The notes beneath the pieces were generated by a model. The model ran no database searches and was not told the DNA's origin. It saw only the letters and a list, made by a program, of their open reading frames with translations. Of a DNA stretch of 64,000 bases, positions 16,402-25,343 are shown piece after piece; position 1 is the stretch's first letter, and every line of letters begins with the position of its first letter. This DNA is from an uncultured Methanosarcinales archaeon. GTDB lineage: Archaea; Halobacteriota; Methanosarcinia; Methanotrichales; Methanotrichaceae. The translations under genes were made by a program, and so were the position numbers. The stretch is taken from the NCBI GenBank assembly GCA_903871465.1, contig CAIQHB010000056.1, positions 78,246 through 142,245 of the forward strand, read 5' to 3'.

Positions 16402-17367
16402 TTACACGCAGGGCAGCCAGTCAACGCTGATGGCACCGCATGTGGAGTTGCCCCAAAGCTGTATGAACTTCTCGATGGAGAAGACACCAGTTAGGTCTTC
16501 AACGCTACGGCCGTACTCAGCATGGCGGCCCTTAAGCTGTGGATCAGCACTGGGATCGCGGGAGATCCATCCGATATGGGCAACGCCGATGACGTTGCTG
16601 TTCAGGTTAGCCTCCAGAACACCGGTGCAGCAGGCTGGGCAGCCAATAGTACCATCTCCGTTTTGTCCACCAACCACGGATGATTGAATACCATAGCCTC
16701 TGGTCTTGACCTCGGTGGTCTTCTGCAGGTGCTCAGCGTGGGTGTACATCTCAGTCAGCACAGCGCCGATTCTGTAGTTCTGCACGCACAGCTTCTCAAC
16801 CCACTTCTGGTCGTAGGTGCCGGTCTGGTAAGAGACAGGCATGTACTCGAACTCAGCTTCCTTGGTGAAGTTGATGTAGTCCATGGGGCATGCAGTGCCC
16901 GTTGGCCAATTGCAAGTCGGATCATAGCGTGCTGCGATTACGTCCAAATTTCCTTCCTGATTCTCTAAAATATTGGCCCACTTCTTATCGTTAACCCCAA
17001 GGGCCTCTTGATAGATTGAGTCACCCTTATAAAAGGTACCGATCAGGTTGCCATGGTCTCTGATCTTTACCGGATCTTCTGAAGTAACCACATAATGCAC
17101 TGGATCCAAAACAGCACCAAGTGTGGTGTAGTCCCTGTTGAGCTGCCTTTCGGCCTCTAGCTCAGTCTTCTCGGTGATGACGTTGCCGGACCCGGACTCC
17201 TTCTCTACCAGCTTCTGGCCGCTAAAGCCAGTCTGGGTGGAAATGATCATCTCTACATTTTTGTAGCCGACACCCTTGACGGATGCCTTTTCGTACATAT
17301 AGTTGGCAGCTCCCGCCGTGCCAATTAGCGCAATAGCTAGTACCGCCAAAATTAGTAGTCTCTTCGT
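16402..17367 (-). CDS. MspA-like major sheath protein, long form
   Basis: If started at the ACG at 17365-17367, this is 321 residues with signal peptide MKRLLILAVLAIALIGTAGA (initiator read as Met). Compared with the short form at 13014 it has an extra central segment of about 62 residues (near YTTLGAVLDPVHYVVTSEDP and VNDKKWANILENQEGNLD); the flanks are almost identical. Acidic, Tyr- and Gly-rich composition with paired cysteines (PACCTG, TCGAISVDWLPC) fits an assembled extracellular wall protein. A TTG at 17349 exists but would delete the charged start of the signal peptide and is not conserved in position between paralogues. Promoter and palindrome upstream are described separately. Confidence 0.72.
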   Translation of the reverse strand, partial: TKRLLILAVLAIALIGTAGAANYMYEKASVKGVGYKNVEMIISTQTGFSGQKLVEKESGSGNVITEKTELEAERQLNRDYTTLGAVLDPVHYVVTSEDPVKIRDHGNLIGTFYKGDSIYQEALGVNDKKWANILENQEGNLDVIAARYDPTCNWPTGTACPMDYINFTKEAEFEYMPVSYQTGTYDQKWVEKLCVQNYRIGAVLTEMYTHAEHLQKTTEVKTRGYGIQSSVVGGQNGDGTIGCPACCTGVLEANLNSNVIGVAHIGWISRDPSADPQLKGRHAEYGRSVEDLTGVFSIEKFIQLWGNSTCGAISVDWLPCV

Positions 17368-17382
17368 TTTCTATTCCCTCCT
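17365..17382 (-). promoter_or_regulatory. Shine-Dalgarno and proposed ACG start of sheath gene 2
   Basis: On the minus strand AGGAGGG (17382-17376) is followed after eight bases by ACG AAG AGA CTA CTA. An in-frame TAG stands two codons before the ACG. This matches the arrangement at 13001-13016 codon for codon (ACG, Lys, Arg, Leu, Leu, Ile, Leu). Confidence 0.6.
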
Positions 17383-17402
17383 AGCTTAGGATAGCAATCG
17401 GG

Positions 17403-17426
17403 TTATATACATTCATATTTGAATGT
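17403..17426 (-). promoter_or_regulatory. TATA box with adjacent 7-bp palindrome, sheath gene 2
   Basis: Reading toward the gene, ACATTCA (17426-17420), four spacer bases and TGAATGT (17415-17409) form a perfect inverted repeat that runs directly into TGTATATAA. This TATA-like element lies about 40 bases before the proposed start. The layout suggests an operator or activator site next to the basal promoter. The short-form paralogue lacks it. Confidence 0.55.
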
Positions 17427-17785
17427 AATGGATAATAATCTCGAATTGAAGCATGTACTGTACTTGGCTAGATTACTGGTAATTGCCAGTTTATACAATC
17501 CTGTACACGCCTTATAGATGCGGATTCCAAATATGCGATTACGTGCGGGGGCTCAATCTCCCCATATGTTGCGCTCCATGTTCCGCATCGTCGAAATCGA
17601 TAGCACTAAGATCAATTGATCGATATCAGCAACCACACAGTTTTGCTCGATCTTTATCTTATAGTGGCTGGAATAGGGACTTCGACAGAATAGGATTTAG
17701 GGCCACTTGGATGGGTTGCATAGGGCGCTATGTATAACTTGCAGGTTTTGGCCTGAGCCCTCAAAGAAGTTCTGTGGCCGTTTTC
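17427..17785. other. Intergenic stretch between sheath gene 2 and truA
   Basis: About 360 bases with no gene that I can support and no clear repeat. It separates the sheath promoter from the convergent 3-prime end of truA. Confidence 0.4.
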
Positions 17786-18595
17786 CTAATCCACCGAACA
17801 TGGTCTCATCCCCCTCTCCATCTCTCTCGCCACATTCGCCCCTGCCATCCTGCTCTGCACCGTGGCCGCCAGCCCCCTGGCCGCTCGCGCCCGGGAGTAC
17901 TCATCCAGCTGCCACTCCAGCCCCTCGTAGCCCACTTCCATGAGAATGAGGCCTTCGGCTGGGGCCGTCGGAGCACCGCAGTTCAGCTCCGGCCGCAGGA
18001 GCTCCACGAACCAGCTCACGTCCTTCTGGCCAGCCCCCACCTTCTCCAGAGCGCCCACGATCTTGCGCACCATATTCCAGAGAAAGCCGTCCGCCCGAAT
18101 GTCGAAGATGACGAGGCCATTCTGCTCATAGATCGCGAGCTTCTGCACCGTCTTTATGGTGCCGACTTTTGCGGAGGAGAAGTTCCGAAAATCGTGCTCG
18201 CCTAAAAGCAGCTCTGCTGCCGCGTGCATCTTCTCCATATCCAGTCCTGGATGCCAGAGGAGGTAGCGGTACTCCCGCCATAGGGCATTCCAGCGGGCGG
18301 AGAAGCCTATGGGCGCCCGTGCCCAGGCCCAGGTCCAGATATCACGGGGCAGCCGCCCGTTGACGCACCTGGGCCGGGTCAATTTCTCTTTGTCCTCATC
18401 TATCCAAAAGTCGATGACCTGGCCCAGCGCCGAGACGCCCCTGTCTGTTCGTCCGGCATAGCAGAAGTCGCCGTGGATGACGCCAATCTGTGCCAGCGCT
18501 TTTTTTACTTCTGAGTCCACGGTAACCAGATCCGGCTGGCGCTGGAAGCCGTAGTAGTTATCGCCCAGGTAGGCGAGCTTGAGTGCGATTTTCAT
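17786..18595 (-). CDS. truA: tRNA pseudouridine synthase A
   Basis: A 269-residue TruA family enzyme that makes pseudouridine at positions 38-40 of the tRNA anticodon arm. The catalytic aspartate is in AGRTDRGVSALGQV (about residue 50). LAYLGDNYYGFQRQP at the start and FLWNMVRKIVG near residue 170 are family hallmarks. About 30 extra Arg/Ala-rich residues extend the C-terminus. It is downstream of the HACN gene on the same strand, separated by a hairpin repeat. Confidence 0.92.
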   Translation of the reverse strand: MKIALKLAYLGDNYYGFQRQPDLVTVDSEVKKALAQIGVIHGDFCYAGRTDRGVSALGQVIDFWIDEDKEKLTRPRCVNGRLPRDIWTWAWARAPIGFSARWNALWREYRYLLWHPGLDMEKMHAAAELLLGEHDFRNFSSAKVGTIKTVQKLAIYEQNGLVIFDIRADGFLWNMVRKIVGALEKVGAGQKDVSWFVELLRPELNCGAPTAPAEGLILMEVGYEGLEWQLDEYSRARAARGLAATVQSRMAGANVAREMERGMRPCSVD

Positions 18596-18639
18596 CTCTA
18601 TCGAAATCCAAAAACGTTCTGGTCAGCCGTCTTCGTGCA

Positions 18640-18738
18640 TCCTTTGTGCTCTTTGTGAGCTTTGTGTTTGGTCTAGTTGGTCTCTTTGTTGAAACCAAAT
18701 GCTGTTATTTCTCTACCACAAAGAGCACAAAGCTCACC
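18640..18738. repeat. Inverted CTTTGTG-type repeat
   Basis: The left arm (CTTTGTGCTCTTTGTGAGC, about 18642-18660) is complemented by ACAAAGAGCACAAAGCTCAC (about 18718-18737), giving a long imperfect hairpin between hacA and truA. The same word family occurs at 31311-31434 and as a single arm near 3770-3805. It looks like a dispersed palindromic repeat. Confidence 0.6.
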
Positions 18739-18787
18739 CGGGAACGCACAAAGCGCTCCTTTCAGAGTTGGGGCATCCTGCCCGGCT

Positions 18788-20077
18788 TCAAATCTCCCTG
18801 GGGTCGGTGATGTACCCGGTGATGGCGCTGGCTCCGGCTGTCGCTGGCGAGCAGAGGTAGACGAAGGCTTGCGGGCTGCCCTGCCGTCCCACGAAGTTTC
18901 GGTTCGAGGTGGAGAGGCCGTGCTCCCCCGCACCAAGGAGGCCGAAGCTTCCGCCCATGCAGGGTCCGCAGCAGGCCGACTCGAACATCGCCCCCGCCTC
19001 CATGAACTTCTCTATGAGCCCAGCATGCAAGCACTTCATGTACTCCTCCCGGCTGGCTGGAACCACAATCATGCGCACCCCTCTGGCCACTGGTTCCCCT
19101 TTCATCAGCTCCGAGGCGAGCTGCAAGTCCTCGAACCGGCCGTTGGTGCATGAGCCCAGGAACACCTGATCGATCTTTGTCTTGGGAACCCGGCTTATGG
19201 GCAAGACATTATCGACATTATGGGGCATAGCGATCTGAGGCTCGAGATCGTCCACATTCCAGCTCTTCCTGGAGACCACGGCATCCTCGTCCCCCCGGAC
19301 GATGCCCGCTTTCACGGCTGCCCTGTCCTTCACCCGACTCTCCAGGTAATTTATTGTGGTCTCATCCGTCTCGAAGATGCCGGCCTTGGCTCCCATCTCA
19401 ATGGCCATATTGGATACCGTCATCCTCTCGGGAATGCTCATCCTGGCCGCAGCCTCGCCCTTGAACTCGCAGGCCAGGTAGTTGGCGCCATCCGCCCCAA
19501 TGTCGCCTATAATGCGAAGCACCGCATCCTTTGAGGTGACGCGAGAAGGCAGCCTTCCCTCTATCATGAGCTGCAGGGTCTTGGGCACCATGAACCAGAG
19601 CGACCCCGTGGCAAAGACGGATGCCATGTCCGTAGATCCGACCCCTGTGGCAAAGGATCCAAAGGCCCCGTAGGTGCAGGTATGCGAGTCAGTTCCCACG
19701 ATTATGCTACCGGGAAGTACGTGGCCCTTCTCGGGCATGACCTGGTGGCATACGCCGCAGAAAATATCGTAGTTGAGAATGCCCTGCTCTGTTGCGAACT
19801 TGCGCAGCATGATATGATTTTCCGCCGCCTTCAGGCTGTCCGCAGGCACCTGATGATCAAAGAGCAGCACGATCTTGGAGGGATCCCAGACCTTGGCGTC
19901 TTTGCCCGCGATCTCATAGAATCCCTTGACCGCCAGGGGACCGGTGATATCGTGAATCATGGCTCCGTCTATCTTCGCCATGACGAACTCGCCAGAATGC
20001 ACCTCTTTACTTGCCGCTCTGGAAAATATCTTCTCCGACAGGGTTTGGCCACTCATGAGCATTGTCATCTCATCCAT
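18788..20077 (-). CDS. Isopropylmalate/homoaconitate dehydratase large subunit (aconitase superfamily)
   Basis: A 429-residue large subunit of the archaeal LeuC/HACN group. The iron-sulfur cysteines are visible in GVCHQ, GSCTNGR and CCGPCMGG, and [20 protein letters not shown] is the substrate-loop signature. In methanogens two paralogues exist, one for leucine synthesis and one (HACN) for 2-oxosuberate in coenzyme B synthesis; sequence by eye does not separate them. The small subunit is not adjacent. The gene is divergent from trpB2. Confidence 0.88.
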   Translation of the reverse strand: MDEMTMLMSGQTLSEKIFSRAASKEVHSGEFVMAKIDGAMIHDITGPLAVKGFYEIAGKDAKVWDPSKIVLLFDHQVPADSLKAAENHIMLRKFATEQGILNYDIFCGVCHQVMPEKGHVLPGSIIVGTDSHTCTYGAFGSFATGVGSTDMASVFATGSLWFMVPKTLQLMIEGRLPSRVTSKDAVLRIIGDIGADGANYLACEFKGEAAARMSIPERMTVSNMAIEMGAKAGIFETDETTINYLESRVKDRAAVKAGIVRGDEDAVVSRKSWNVDDLEPQIAMPHNVDNVLPISRVPKTKIDQVFLGSCTNGRFEDLQLASELMKGEPVARGVRMIVVPASREEYMKCLHAGLIEKFMEAGAMFESACCGPCMGGSFGLLGAGEHGLSTSNRNFVGRQGSPQAFVYLCSPATAGASAITGYITDPREI

Positions 20078-20121
20078 GATAAATAAATCTTAACCTTGCC
20101 GGGACGGAAAATCAATTAAAA

Positions 20122-20152
20122 AGTCTTCAGACTATTTCAAAGCCTTTAAATA
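20122..20152 (+). promoter_or_regulatory. Putative promoter of trpB2
   Basis: TTTAAATA at 20145-20152 resembles an archaeal TATA box about 60 bases before the trpB2 ATG. AGTCT-TC-AGACT at 20122-20133 is a short palindrome just upstream. Evidence is sequence resemblance only. Confidence 0.4.
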
Positions 20153-20212
20153 AAACAGATGAATCAACGATGTACAAGAGATTACATCATAGTTGGAAAA
20201 TGGAGTGTCCAG

Positions 20213-21565
20213 ATGAAGATCAAGTACTTGCTCGACGAGGAAGAGATCCCCAAGAAGTGGTATAACGTTGCTGCAGACATGCCTACGCCCCTGGACGCAC
20301 CTCTGCATCCCGGGACGCTAAAGCCACTCACTGCCGAGGATATGGAGATGATCTTCCCCAAAGCGCTCATCCGGCAAGAGATGAGCACGGACCGCTGGAT
20401 AGACATCCCAGAAGAGGTACGCGACATCTACAGGCTCTGGAGGCCAACGCCACTGTTTCGGGCCGCAGCACTGGAGAAGGCACTCAAGACACCGGCCAAG
20501 ATCTACTACAAATATGAGGGTGTCAGCCCGGCAGGAAGCCATAAGCCCAATACGGCAGTTCCTCAGGCCTACTACAATATGAAAGAGGGCATGGAGAGAC
20601 TGGCCACGGAGACCGGCGCGGGCCAGTGGGGCTCGGCCCTGAGCTTGGCCACCTGTCTCTTCGACATGAAGTGCACAGTCTACATGGTGAGATCAAGCTT
20701 TGACAGCAAACCCTACCGCAAGAGCGCCATGCGCGTCTGGGGGGCAGAGTGCCTGGCCAGCCCGTCCGACCGGACAAATTATGGCCGACAAGTCCTGGCC
20801 AAGATGCCAGACACACCTGGAAGCCTGGGCATTGCCATCTCTGAGGCGGTTGAGGACGCTGCGAGCCACGATAATACCAATTATGCACTGGGGTCAGTGC
20901 TCAATCATGTCCTTCTCCATCAAACCGTTGAGGGCTTGGAATTGAAAAAACAGTTCAAAATGACAGACGACTATCCAGATATCATGTTCGGCTGCTGCGG
21001 CGGCGGGAGCAACTTCCCGGGAATGGTTTTCCCCTTCATTCCCGATAAGATGAAGGATAAGAAGGATCTGCGCATGGTCGCATGCGAGCCTTCTGCCTGT
21101 CCCAGCCTGACGAAAGGGCTTTATGCCTACGACTTTGGCGACACCGCGGGCATGGCACCTGTGATAAAGATGTACACCCTGGGCCACGACTTCATACCGC
21201 CTGGAATTCATGCCGGCGGCCTGCGCTACCATGGAGACGCTCCACTGCTCTGCAACCTGGTTCACGATGGCCTGATCGAGGCCGTAGCCCTGCAGCAAAA
21301 CGAGGTCTTTGAAGCGGCCACACTCTTCGCCCGCACGGAAGGCATAATTCCCGCCCCGGAGGCGGCTCACGCCATAAAGCCCGCCATTGAAGAGGCACGA
21401 AGGTGCAGTAAGACGGGCGAAGAGAAGATCATCTTCATCTCCCTGACAGGACACGGCCACTTCGATCTGGCGGCCTACGATGCCTATAACGACGGCAAGC
21501 TGATAGACTACGAGTATCCCGCCGATCTGGTGAAGCAGTCTCTCGCCAAGCTGCCCCAGGTTTGA
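20213..21565 (+). CDS. trpB2: Tryptophan synthase beta chain, TrpB2 type
   Basis: A 450-residue PLP enzyme of the TrpB2 group, longer than TrpB1 and with an N-terminal extension ([20 protein letters not shown]). The PLP lysine is in the GSHKPNTA segment near residue 110, and the phosphate-binding GGGSN follows CC near residue 265. The ATG at 20213 starts MKIKYLLDE; an upstream in-frame ATG at 20159 overlaps the putative promoter and is rejected. TrpB2 often stands alone from trpA, as here, and may use free indole or serve as a serine-deaminase-like enzyme. Confidence 0.92.
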   Translation: MKIKYLLDEEEIPKKWYNVAADMPTPLDAPLHPGTLKPLTAEDMEMIFPKALIRQEMSTDRWIDIPEEVRDIYRLWRPTPLFRAAALEKALKTPAKIYYKYEGVSPAGSHKPNTAVPQAYYNMKEGMERLATETGAGQWGSALSLATCLFDMKCTVYMVRSSFDSKPYRKSAMRVWGAECLASPSDRTNYGRQVLAKMPDTPGSLGIAISEAVEDAASHDNTNYALGSVLNHVLLHQTVEGLELKKQFKMTDDYPDIMFGCCGGGSNFPGMVFPFIPDKMKDKKDLRMVACEPSACPSLTKGLYAYDFGDTAGMAPVIKMYTLGHDFIPPGIHAGGLRYHGDAPLLCNLVHDGLIEAVALQQNEVFEAATLFARTEGIIPAPEAAHAIKPAIEEARRCSKTGEEKIIFISLTGHGHFDLAAYDAYNDGKLIDYEYPADLVKQSLAKLPQV

Positions 21566-21578
21566 GGGCTCGGTTTTG

Positions 21579-22712
21579 ATGGCAGGAAGGGCCGGGAAGA
21601 TCGGCTTCCTGATCAACCCCGTTGCAGGCATGGGCGGAGCTGTAGGCCTGAAGGGCACGGATGGCCTGGCCGAAGAGGCAAGGGCCAGGGGGGCCAAACC
21701 CCAGGCGGCCGAGCGGGCCCGGACATGCCTCTCTAAACTCGCCCGGGAATCGAAAAGCCTTCTCTTTTTTACCGCCAGCGGCGAGATGGGCGAAAGGGCT
21801 TTGCACGAATGCGACCTGCATTATGAGGGAGTCTATGAAGCCTCAGAAGAGTCCAGCTCAATTGATACAAAAGCCGCCTGCCAGGCCTTCCTGGAAAAAG
21901 GAGCGGATCTGATCCTATTTTGCGGAGGCGATGGTACGGCGCGGGATGTGGCGTCAAAGACAGATCAGGTGCCTATCCTTGGCATTCCGGCAGGCGTGAA
22001 GATGCATTCCGGTGTCTTTGCCGTCAGCCCTGAAGCCGCAGCAGAGCTGACGCTCGGCTTTGTCCGGGGCGAACTCAAAGTCAGAGATACAGAGATCGTG
22101 GATGTAGACGAAGATCTCTACCGCTCTGGAGTTTTGCAGACCAGGCTTTATGCCGTAGCTAAGACGCCATACCTTCCCGTGCTGGTGCAGGATAGAAAGA
22201 GAATCTATAGCTCCTCAAGCGAGGAGGAGTTCAAGGACCAGATAGCTCTTTTCGCCGGCGAGTTCATGAGGGACGGCTCAGCCTATATCATAGGAGCGGG
22301 AACAACTACCGGCAGGATAGCCGAGCATTTGGGAGTCGAGAAGACACTGCTGGGCGTAGATGTGGTTCAAAATGGGTTGCTGATCCTGAAAGACGCCGCT
22401 GAGAAAGACCTGCTGGACCTGCTAGATAGGGTTAAGAGCGCCAAGATCATCATCTCCCCCATCGGAGCGCAGGGCTTCATCCTGGGTCGAGGCAGCCAGC
22501 AGATAAGCGCAGCAGTAATAAGGAGAGTAGGCACGGAGAACCTGATAATAGTCTCCACGCCCCATAAGCTGGCGGAGCTATCCTATCTCCTGGTGGACAC
22601 GGGAGACCCTGAAATTGACAGAAGCCTGAGCGGAAAGAGGCAAGTAGTAACCGGATACAGGATAGCTCAGAGAAAGGATGTCTTTGCCGCGTCAATGCCT
22701 CCCGGCTCTTGA
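21579..22712 (+). CDS. ATP-NAD/AcoX-type kinase family protein
   Basis: A 377-residue protein of the ATP-NAD kinase superfamily. The N-terminus GFLINPVAGMGGAVGLKGTDG and the nucleotide site FCGGDGTARDVAS (about residue 112) are diagnostic, as is the downstream GIPAGVKMHSGVF. It belongs to the long AcoX-like subgroup; NAD is a likely but unproven substrate. It starts 13 bases after trpB2 and is probably co-transcribed. Confidence 0.85.
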   Translation: MAGRAGKIGFLINPVAGMGGAVGLKGTDGLAEEARARGAKPQAAERARTCLSKLARESKSLLFFTASGEMGERALHECDLHYEGVYEASEESSSIDTKAACQAFLEKGADLILFCGGDGTARDVASKTDQVPILGIPAGVKMHSGVFAVSPEAAAELTLGFVRGELKVRDTEIVDVDEDLYRSGVLQTRLYAVAKTPYLPVLVQDRKRIYSSSSEEEFKDQIALFAGEFMRDGSAYIIGAGTTTGRIAEHLGVEKTLLGVDVVQNGLLILKDAAEKDLLDLLDRVKSAKIIISPIGAQGFILGRGSQQISAAVIRRVGTENLIIVSTPHKLAELSYLLVDTGDPEIDRSLSGKRQVVTGYRIAQRKDVFAASMPPGS

Positions 22713-23198
22713 TGGGTATCAGTTATCTGCGGATTTTCCGGAGTTGCCAGGGCGAAATGCTATGCCGAAAATGCGGTGCAACTTTTCGGTGATGCACATT
22801 CGGTGACATTGATGCCGGAGGAGACCGGCTTGGAGATGACACACGAAAAGAGCGAGAAGAGCTACATACGTCCCCTGAAGACCCGGCATGCTCCGGTTCA
22901 TACGAGCCAGCCGTCGCCGCCAACAGAATAGAGTACTTGGAGCGAGAAGAGAATTGGTTAATAAAGTGAGGCGTGTTCATGTCAAGATGATGGTAACTGC
23001 CTTTGCTTTTAGCCCATATCAGCTACGTACACTGAAAAAGTCCGGAACTATTTAGCTTAGTTGAAGCCATAGAAGAATGATCAAAAAAATAAGAGCGATC
23101 AAAAGAGAAATGGATATCAATAGGATGATTGCAGAATGCATTTCTCAAAAATACCCCTTGAAATGTGGTAATTGGAATCCCCTATTGTCTTTATCCCT
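22713..23198. other. Intergenic stretch with possible degraded zinc-ribbon ORF
   Basis: At about 22758 an ATG opens MLCRKCGATFR and then hits TGA. Two other forward frames continue with coding-like composition up to about 22970. This could be a decayed small zinc-ribbon gene, but no frame is intact and no family match is clear. The rest shows nothing. Confidence 0.3.
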
Positions 23199-23266
23199 AT
23201 GTCTTCTTGGATTACATGGCCAGGCATTTTTTCTTTTAATCGGCTTTTGCTGGGCGGGCTAAAATC
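23199..23266 (+). pseudogene. Frameshifted 5-prime remnant of a transglutaminase-like gene
   Basis: The DNA from CCTATG at 23196 aligns with the start of the gene at 29283. It reads M-S-S-W-I-T-W-P-G-I-F and then, after one extra T in the T-run, FLLIG, the signal-peptide core. Similarity ends soon after, at a TAA. Only the signal-peptide end of the paralogue is left. Confidence 0.65.
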
Positions 23267-23346
23267 CGATACCGTAAAGAGATGTTGGCATTTTGAGGAG
23301 TAAGGCGACGTAGATAGCGCACACAAGAATATCTCAAGCCATTGGA

Positions 23347-23367
23347 TGAGGGTGAATAGCACCCTCA
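23347..23367 (-). terminator. Hairpin downstream of the 23.4-kb secreted-protein gene
   Basis: TGAGGGTG, five-base loop, CACCCTCA: a perfect 8-bp stem about 30 bases beyond the stop codon of the minus-strand gene. No T-run follows, so termination is only one possibility. Confidence 0.4.
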
Positions 23368-23395
23368 CCGTTGCTGAGCTCTTTGCGTTCGATAT

Positions 23396-24121
23396 TTACC
23401 ATACATAGATCCAAACCACGTTGCTCCAACCCGATCTGCTGCCCCACATTGCCAGTTCATGCCAGCCGCGAGCGTCGCCTATGAATCTTCCGTGGAAGTA
23501 TCCTGGCATTCTGTAACCCAAGTTGCGCCAGCTACGCTGCCCATTGGGATACATCTCCCAGGACCAAATGGTTTGTGCTTGGTCGTTATAAGATAGCAGG
23601 CTTGTGCTTCTCCAGTAGAAGACCGCCGCGGGATCGGTCGTCCACATTCCATTGTACCGTGTCCAGACCTGCAGCCCGCCCACAAGCATATAAGCCATCG
23701 TTCCGCTGCCTGTAGACCCCATTCCACGTCCCGATGCCATCAATCCGCCGCTTGAAACCTCTTGCTGGCTCAAAGATTGACCCTCTGCATAATTCAGCGC
23801 CTCGGTACTCGATCCAGATGGTGCAGAAAGAGGCTGTGAAGCACTCGGTCCATCAGACGGATGGCTCCCCTCAACGGGTTCCAATGCAGGCGTGGGTCCT
23901 AGTTGAGGTCCTGGATAGTCAGGCCCATTCGGGTAATTCGGTCCCTGATAGTCCGGAGTCGAAGGATAATTCGGCCCAGGATAGTCGGGGATTGAAGGAT
24001 AGTCAGGTCCTTGATCTCCAGGTCCGTATGGTCCCTGTGGGACCGGCTGAGCGGTGGCGGCTGCTACAAATAAAATAAATGCAGTAAATGCCACTGCAGT
24101 CATTATCGATTTGTTCTTCAT
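23396..24121 (-). CDS. Secreted Pro/Tyr-rich protein with new C-terminal beta-type domain
   Basis: A 241-residue protein: signal peptide to about residue 25, then a Gly/Pro/Tyr/Asp-rich segment built on the repeat PDYPGPNYP (about residues 30-75), a Ser-rich linker, and a Trp/Tyr-rich C-terminal domain of about 95 residues. The domain has the motif EMYPNGQRSWRNLGYRMPGY, then RGWHE and SNVVWIYV, which aligns with the C-termini of the next three surface genes. The ATG at 24121 follows AGGTGA by six bases; a GTG two codons earlier is less likely. The Pro/Tyr repeat suggests an extended wall-spanning stalk. No named family is recognised. Confidence 0.75.
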   Translation of the reverse strand: MKNKSIMTAVAFTAFILFVAAATAQPVPQGPYGPGDQGPDYPSIPDYPGPNYPSTPDYQGPNYPNGPDYPGPQLGPTPALEPVEGSHPSDGPSASQPLSAPSGSSTEALNYAEGQSLSQQEVSSGGLMASGRGMGSTGSGTMAYMLVGGLQVWTRYNGMWTTDPAAVFYWRSTSLLSYNDQAQTIWSWEMYPNGQRSWRNLGYRMPGYFHGRFIGDARGWHELAMWGSRSGWSNVVWIYVW

Positions 24122-24152
24122 TTTCACTCACCTGAGATTTGTTAATTTCCGT

Positions 24153-24962
24153 CTAACCAAAGCTCGAAGAGATGCTCATCGATCCTTCGCTGCTGCTCAT
24201 AGATGAATAACCTGAGCTGCTCGAGCCGTAGCTACCACCACTCCGAATGATTGTGCTTCCGGTCCTTGATACGGTTGAGCCCACGCCAGCTACCGGATTC
24301 GTCTGGCCTTGGCTTGCACTTCCCTGCACGTAGAACCTTACGATGTTGCTATAATAACCATTTATATTGTACCTTATCATGTGTGTTCCGGGAACATCTC
24401 CAAAGAACCACATCTTATATACGTGATAAGATCGGACGTAGCCCATGCCGAAGGTACGCACCTTCCCATCAGGATACATCTCCTCGATGGTTATTTGACC
24501 TTCTACACTGGGCGTAATCTCCTCCCTGGCGTATCCATTTAAGGGAACGCTCATTTCAGGATAGCGGTTCAAACCGGTTGAATCGACTATCCACAGGCCA
24601 TTTGGACCGGATTGCCCTCCAGCAGGCGTTTGCGCACCAAATCCCGGCGCAGTGCCAGTATCAGAGAGCTGGCCGTAATCCGTAGGCTTCTGAGTCAAAT
24701 AGCTGCTTCCCGGCGTGCCCCAGGAATTACTCCCTGCATTGCCGGATACGGGCTGGTTGGGGACAATCTCTTGCTGTGAAACAATATCGCTTGTGAATCC
24801 ACCATTGTTATCTGAGGGTATTTGCTGTGTTTGTGTAAATCCGCCATTATTTGGGGTGTCTGGAAATTCGCCAAGAACTCCCGCACTCTGATGTTGTGCG
24901 CTAGCAAACAAACATGAAAACAAGATGCAAACAATAAAACCTAATATCAAACTCGGTTTCAT
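24153..24962 (-). CDS. Secreted beta-type domain protein with Ser-rich tail
   Basis: A 269-residue protein. The signal peptide covers about residues 1-22; an Asn/Gln/Gly/Thr-rich low-complexity region follows to about residue 120. The shared domain then runs to about residue 214, with IEEMYPDGKVRTFGMGYVRS, FGDVPGTHMIRYN and YYSNIVRFYV. The C-terminal 45 residues are a Ser/Gly tail that begins GVGSTVSRTGST, identical over 12 residues to the tail of the transglutaminase-like protein at 14290, although the rest of the two proteins is unrelated. GAGGG precedes the ATG. It is 31 bases upstream of the previous gene, so they likely share a transcript. Confidence 0.78.
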   Translation of the reverse strand: MKPSLILGFIVCILFSCLFASAQHQSAGVLGEFPDTPNNGGFTQTQQIPSDNNGGFTSDIVSQQEIVPNQPVSGNAGSNSWGTPGSSYLTQKPTDYGQLSDTGTAPGFGAQTPAGGQSGPNGLWIVDSTGLNRYPEMSVPLNGYAREEITPSVEGQITIEEMYPDGKVRTFGMGYVRSYHVYKMWFFGDVPGTHMIRYNINGYYSNIVRFYVQGSASQGQTNPVAGVGSTVSRTGSTIIRSGGSYGSSSSGYSSMSSSEGSMSISSSFG

Positions 24963-25028
24963 AGTCCCTCCATAGAGCCTGAATGAAGAATGTATTTTCT
25001 TGGATTAAATAGATTTCTTAGAAGTAAC

Positions 25029-25334
25029 TCAACAAGAGATTGGTGTAGGAAAAAAAACACAGCCATTCTCATTACTATGCACATTCAAGTTTTGGGCTTT
25101 CAGCTTCCGATAGTCTGAATGGGCCTTATAAATTTTTTGCATCAGAGTCTGAAAGGTCTCTATATGAGATCTATCTTCGAGGCGTCCCAGTTGAGATACA
25201 AATTCCTGCATAGAAATCCCACACATTACGGGAAGACCCGCCTGGGAAAGTGGATTTCCCATTCTCGGATATGTTTCCCCTTCTATGCAAAAAGCGATAG
25301 CAGCACAAGAATGAGTCAATAAGATAAGCCGCAC
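25029..25334 (-). CDS. Doubtful small ORF between two surface-protein genes
   Basis: A 101-codon frame in the gap between the TPR/transglutaminase-like gene and the beta-domain gene. The product has a weakly hydrophobic start and five cysteines but no recognisable domain or strong ribosome-binding sequence. It may be a fast-evolving gene or a chance frame. Confidence 0.2.
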   Translation of the reverse strand: MRLILLTHSCAAIAFCIEGETYPRMGNPLSQAGLPVMCGISMQEFVSQLGRLEDRSHIETFQTLMQKIYKAHSDYRKLKAQNLNVHSNENGCVFFPTPISC

Positions 25335-25343
25335 ACTCGAAGA

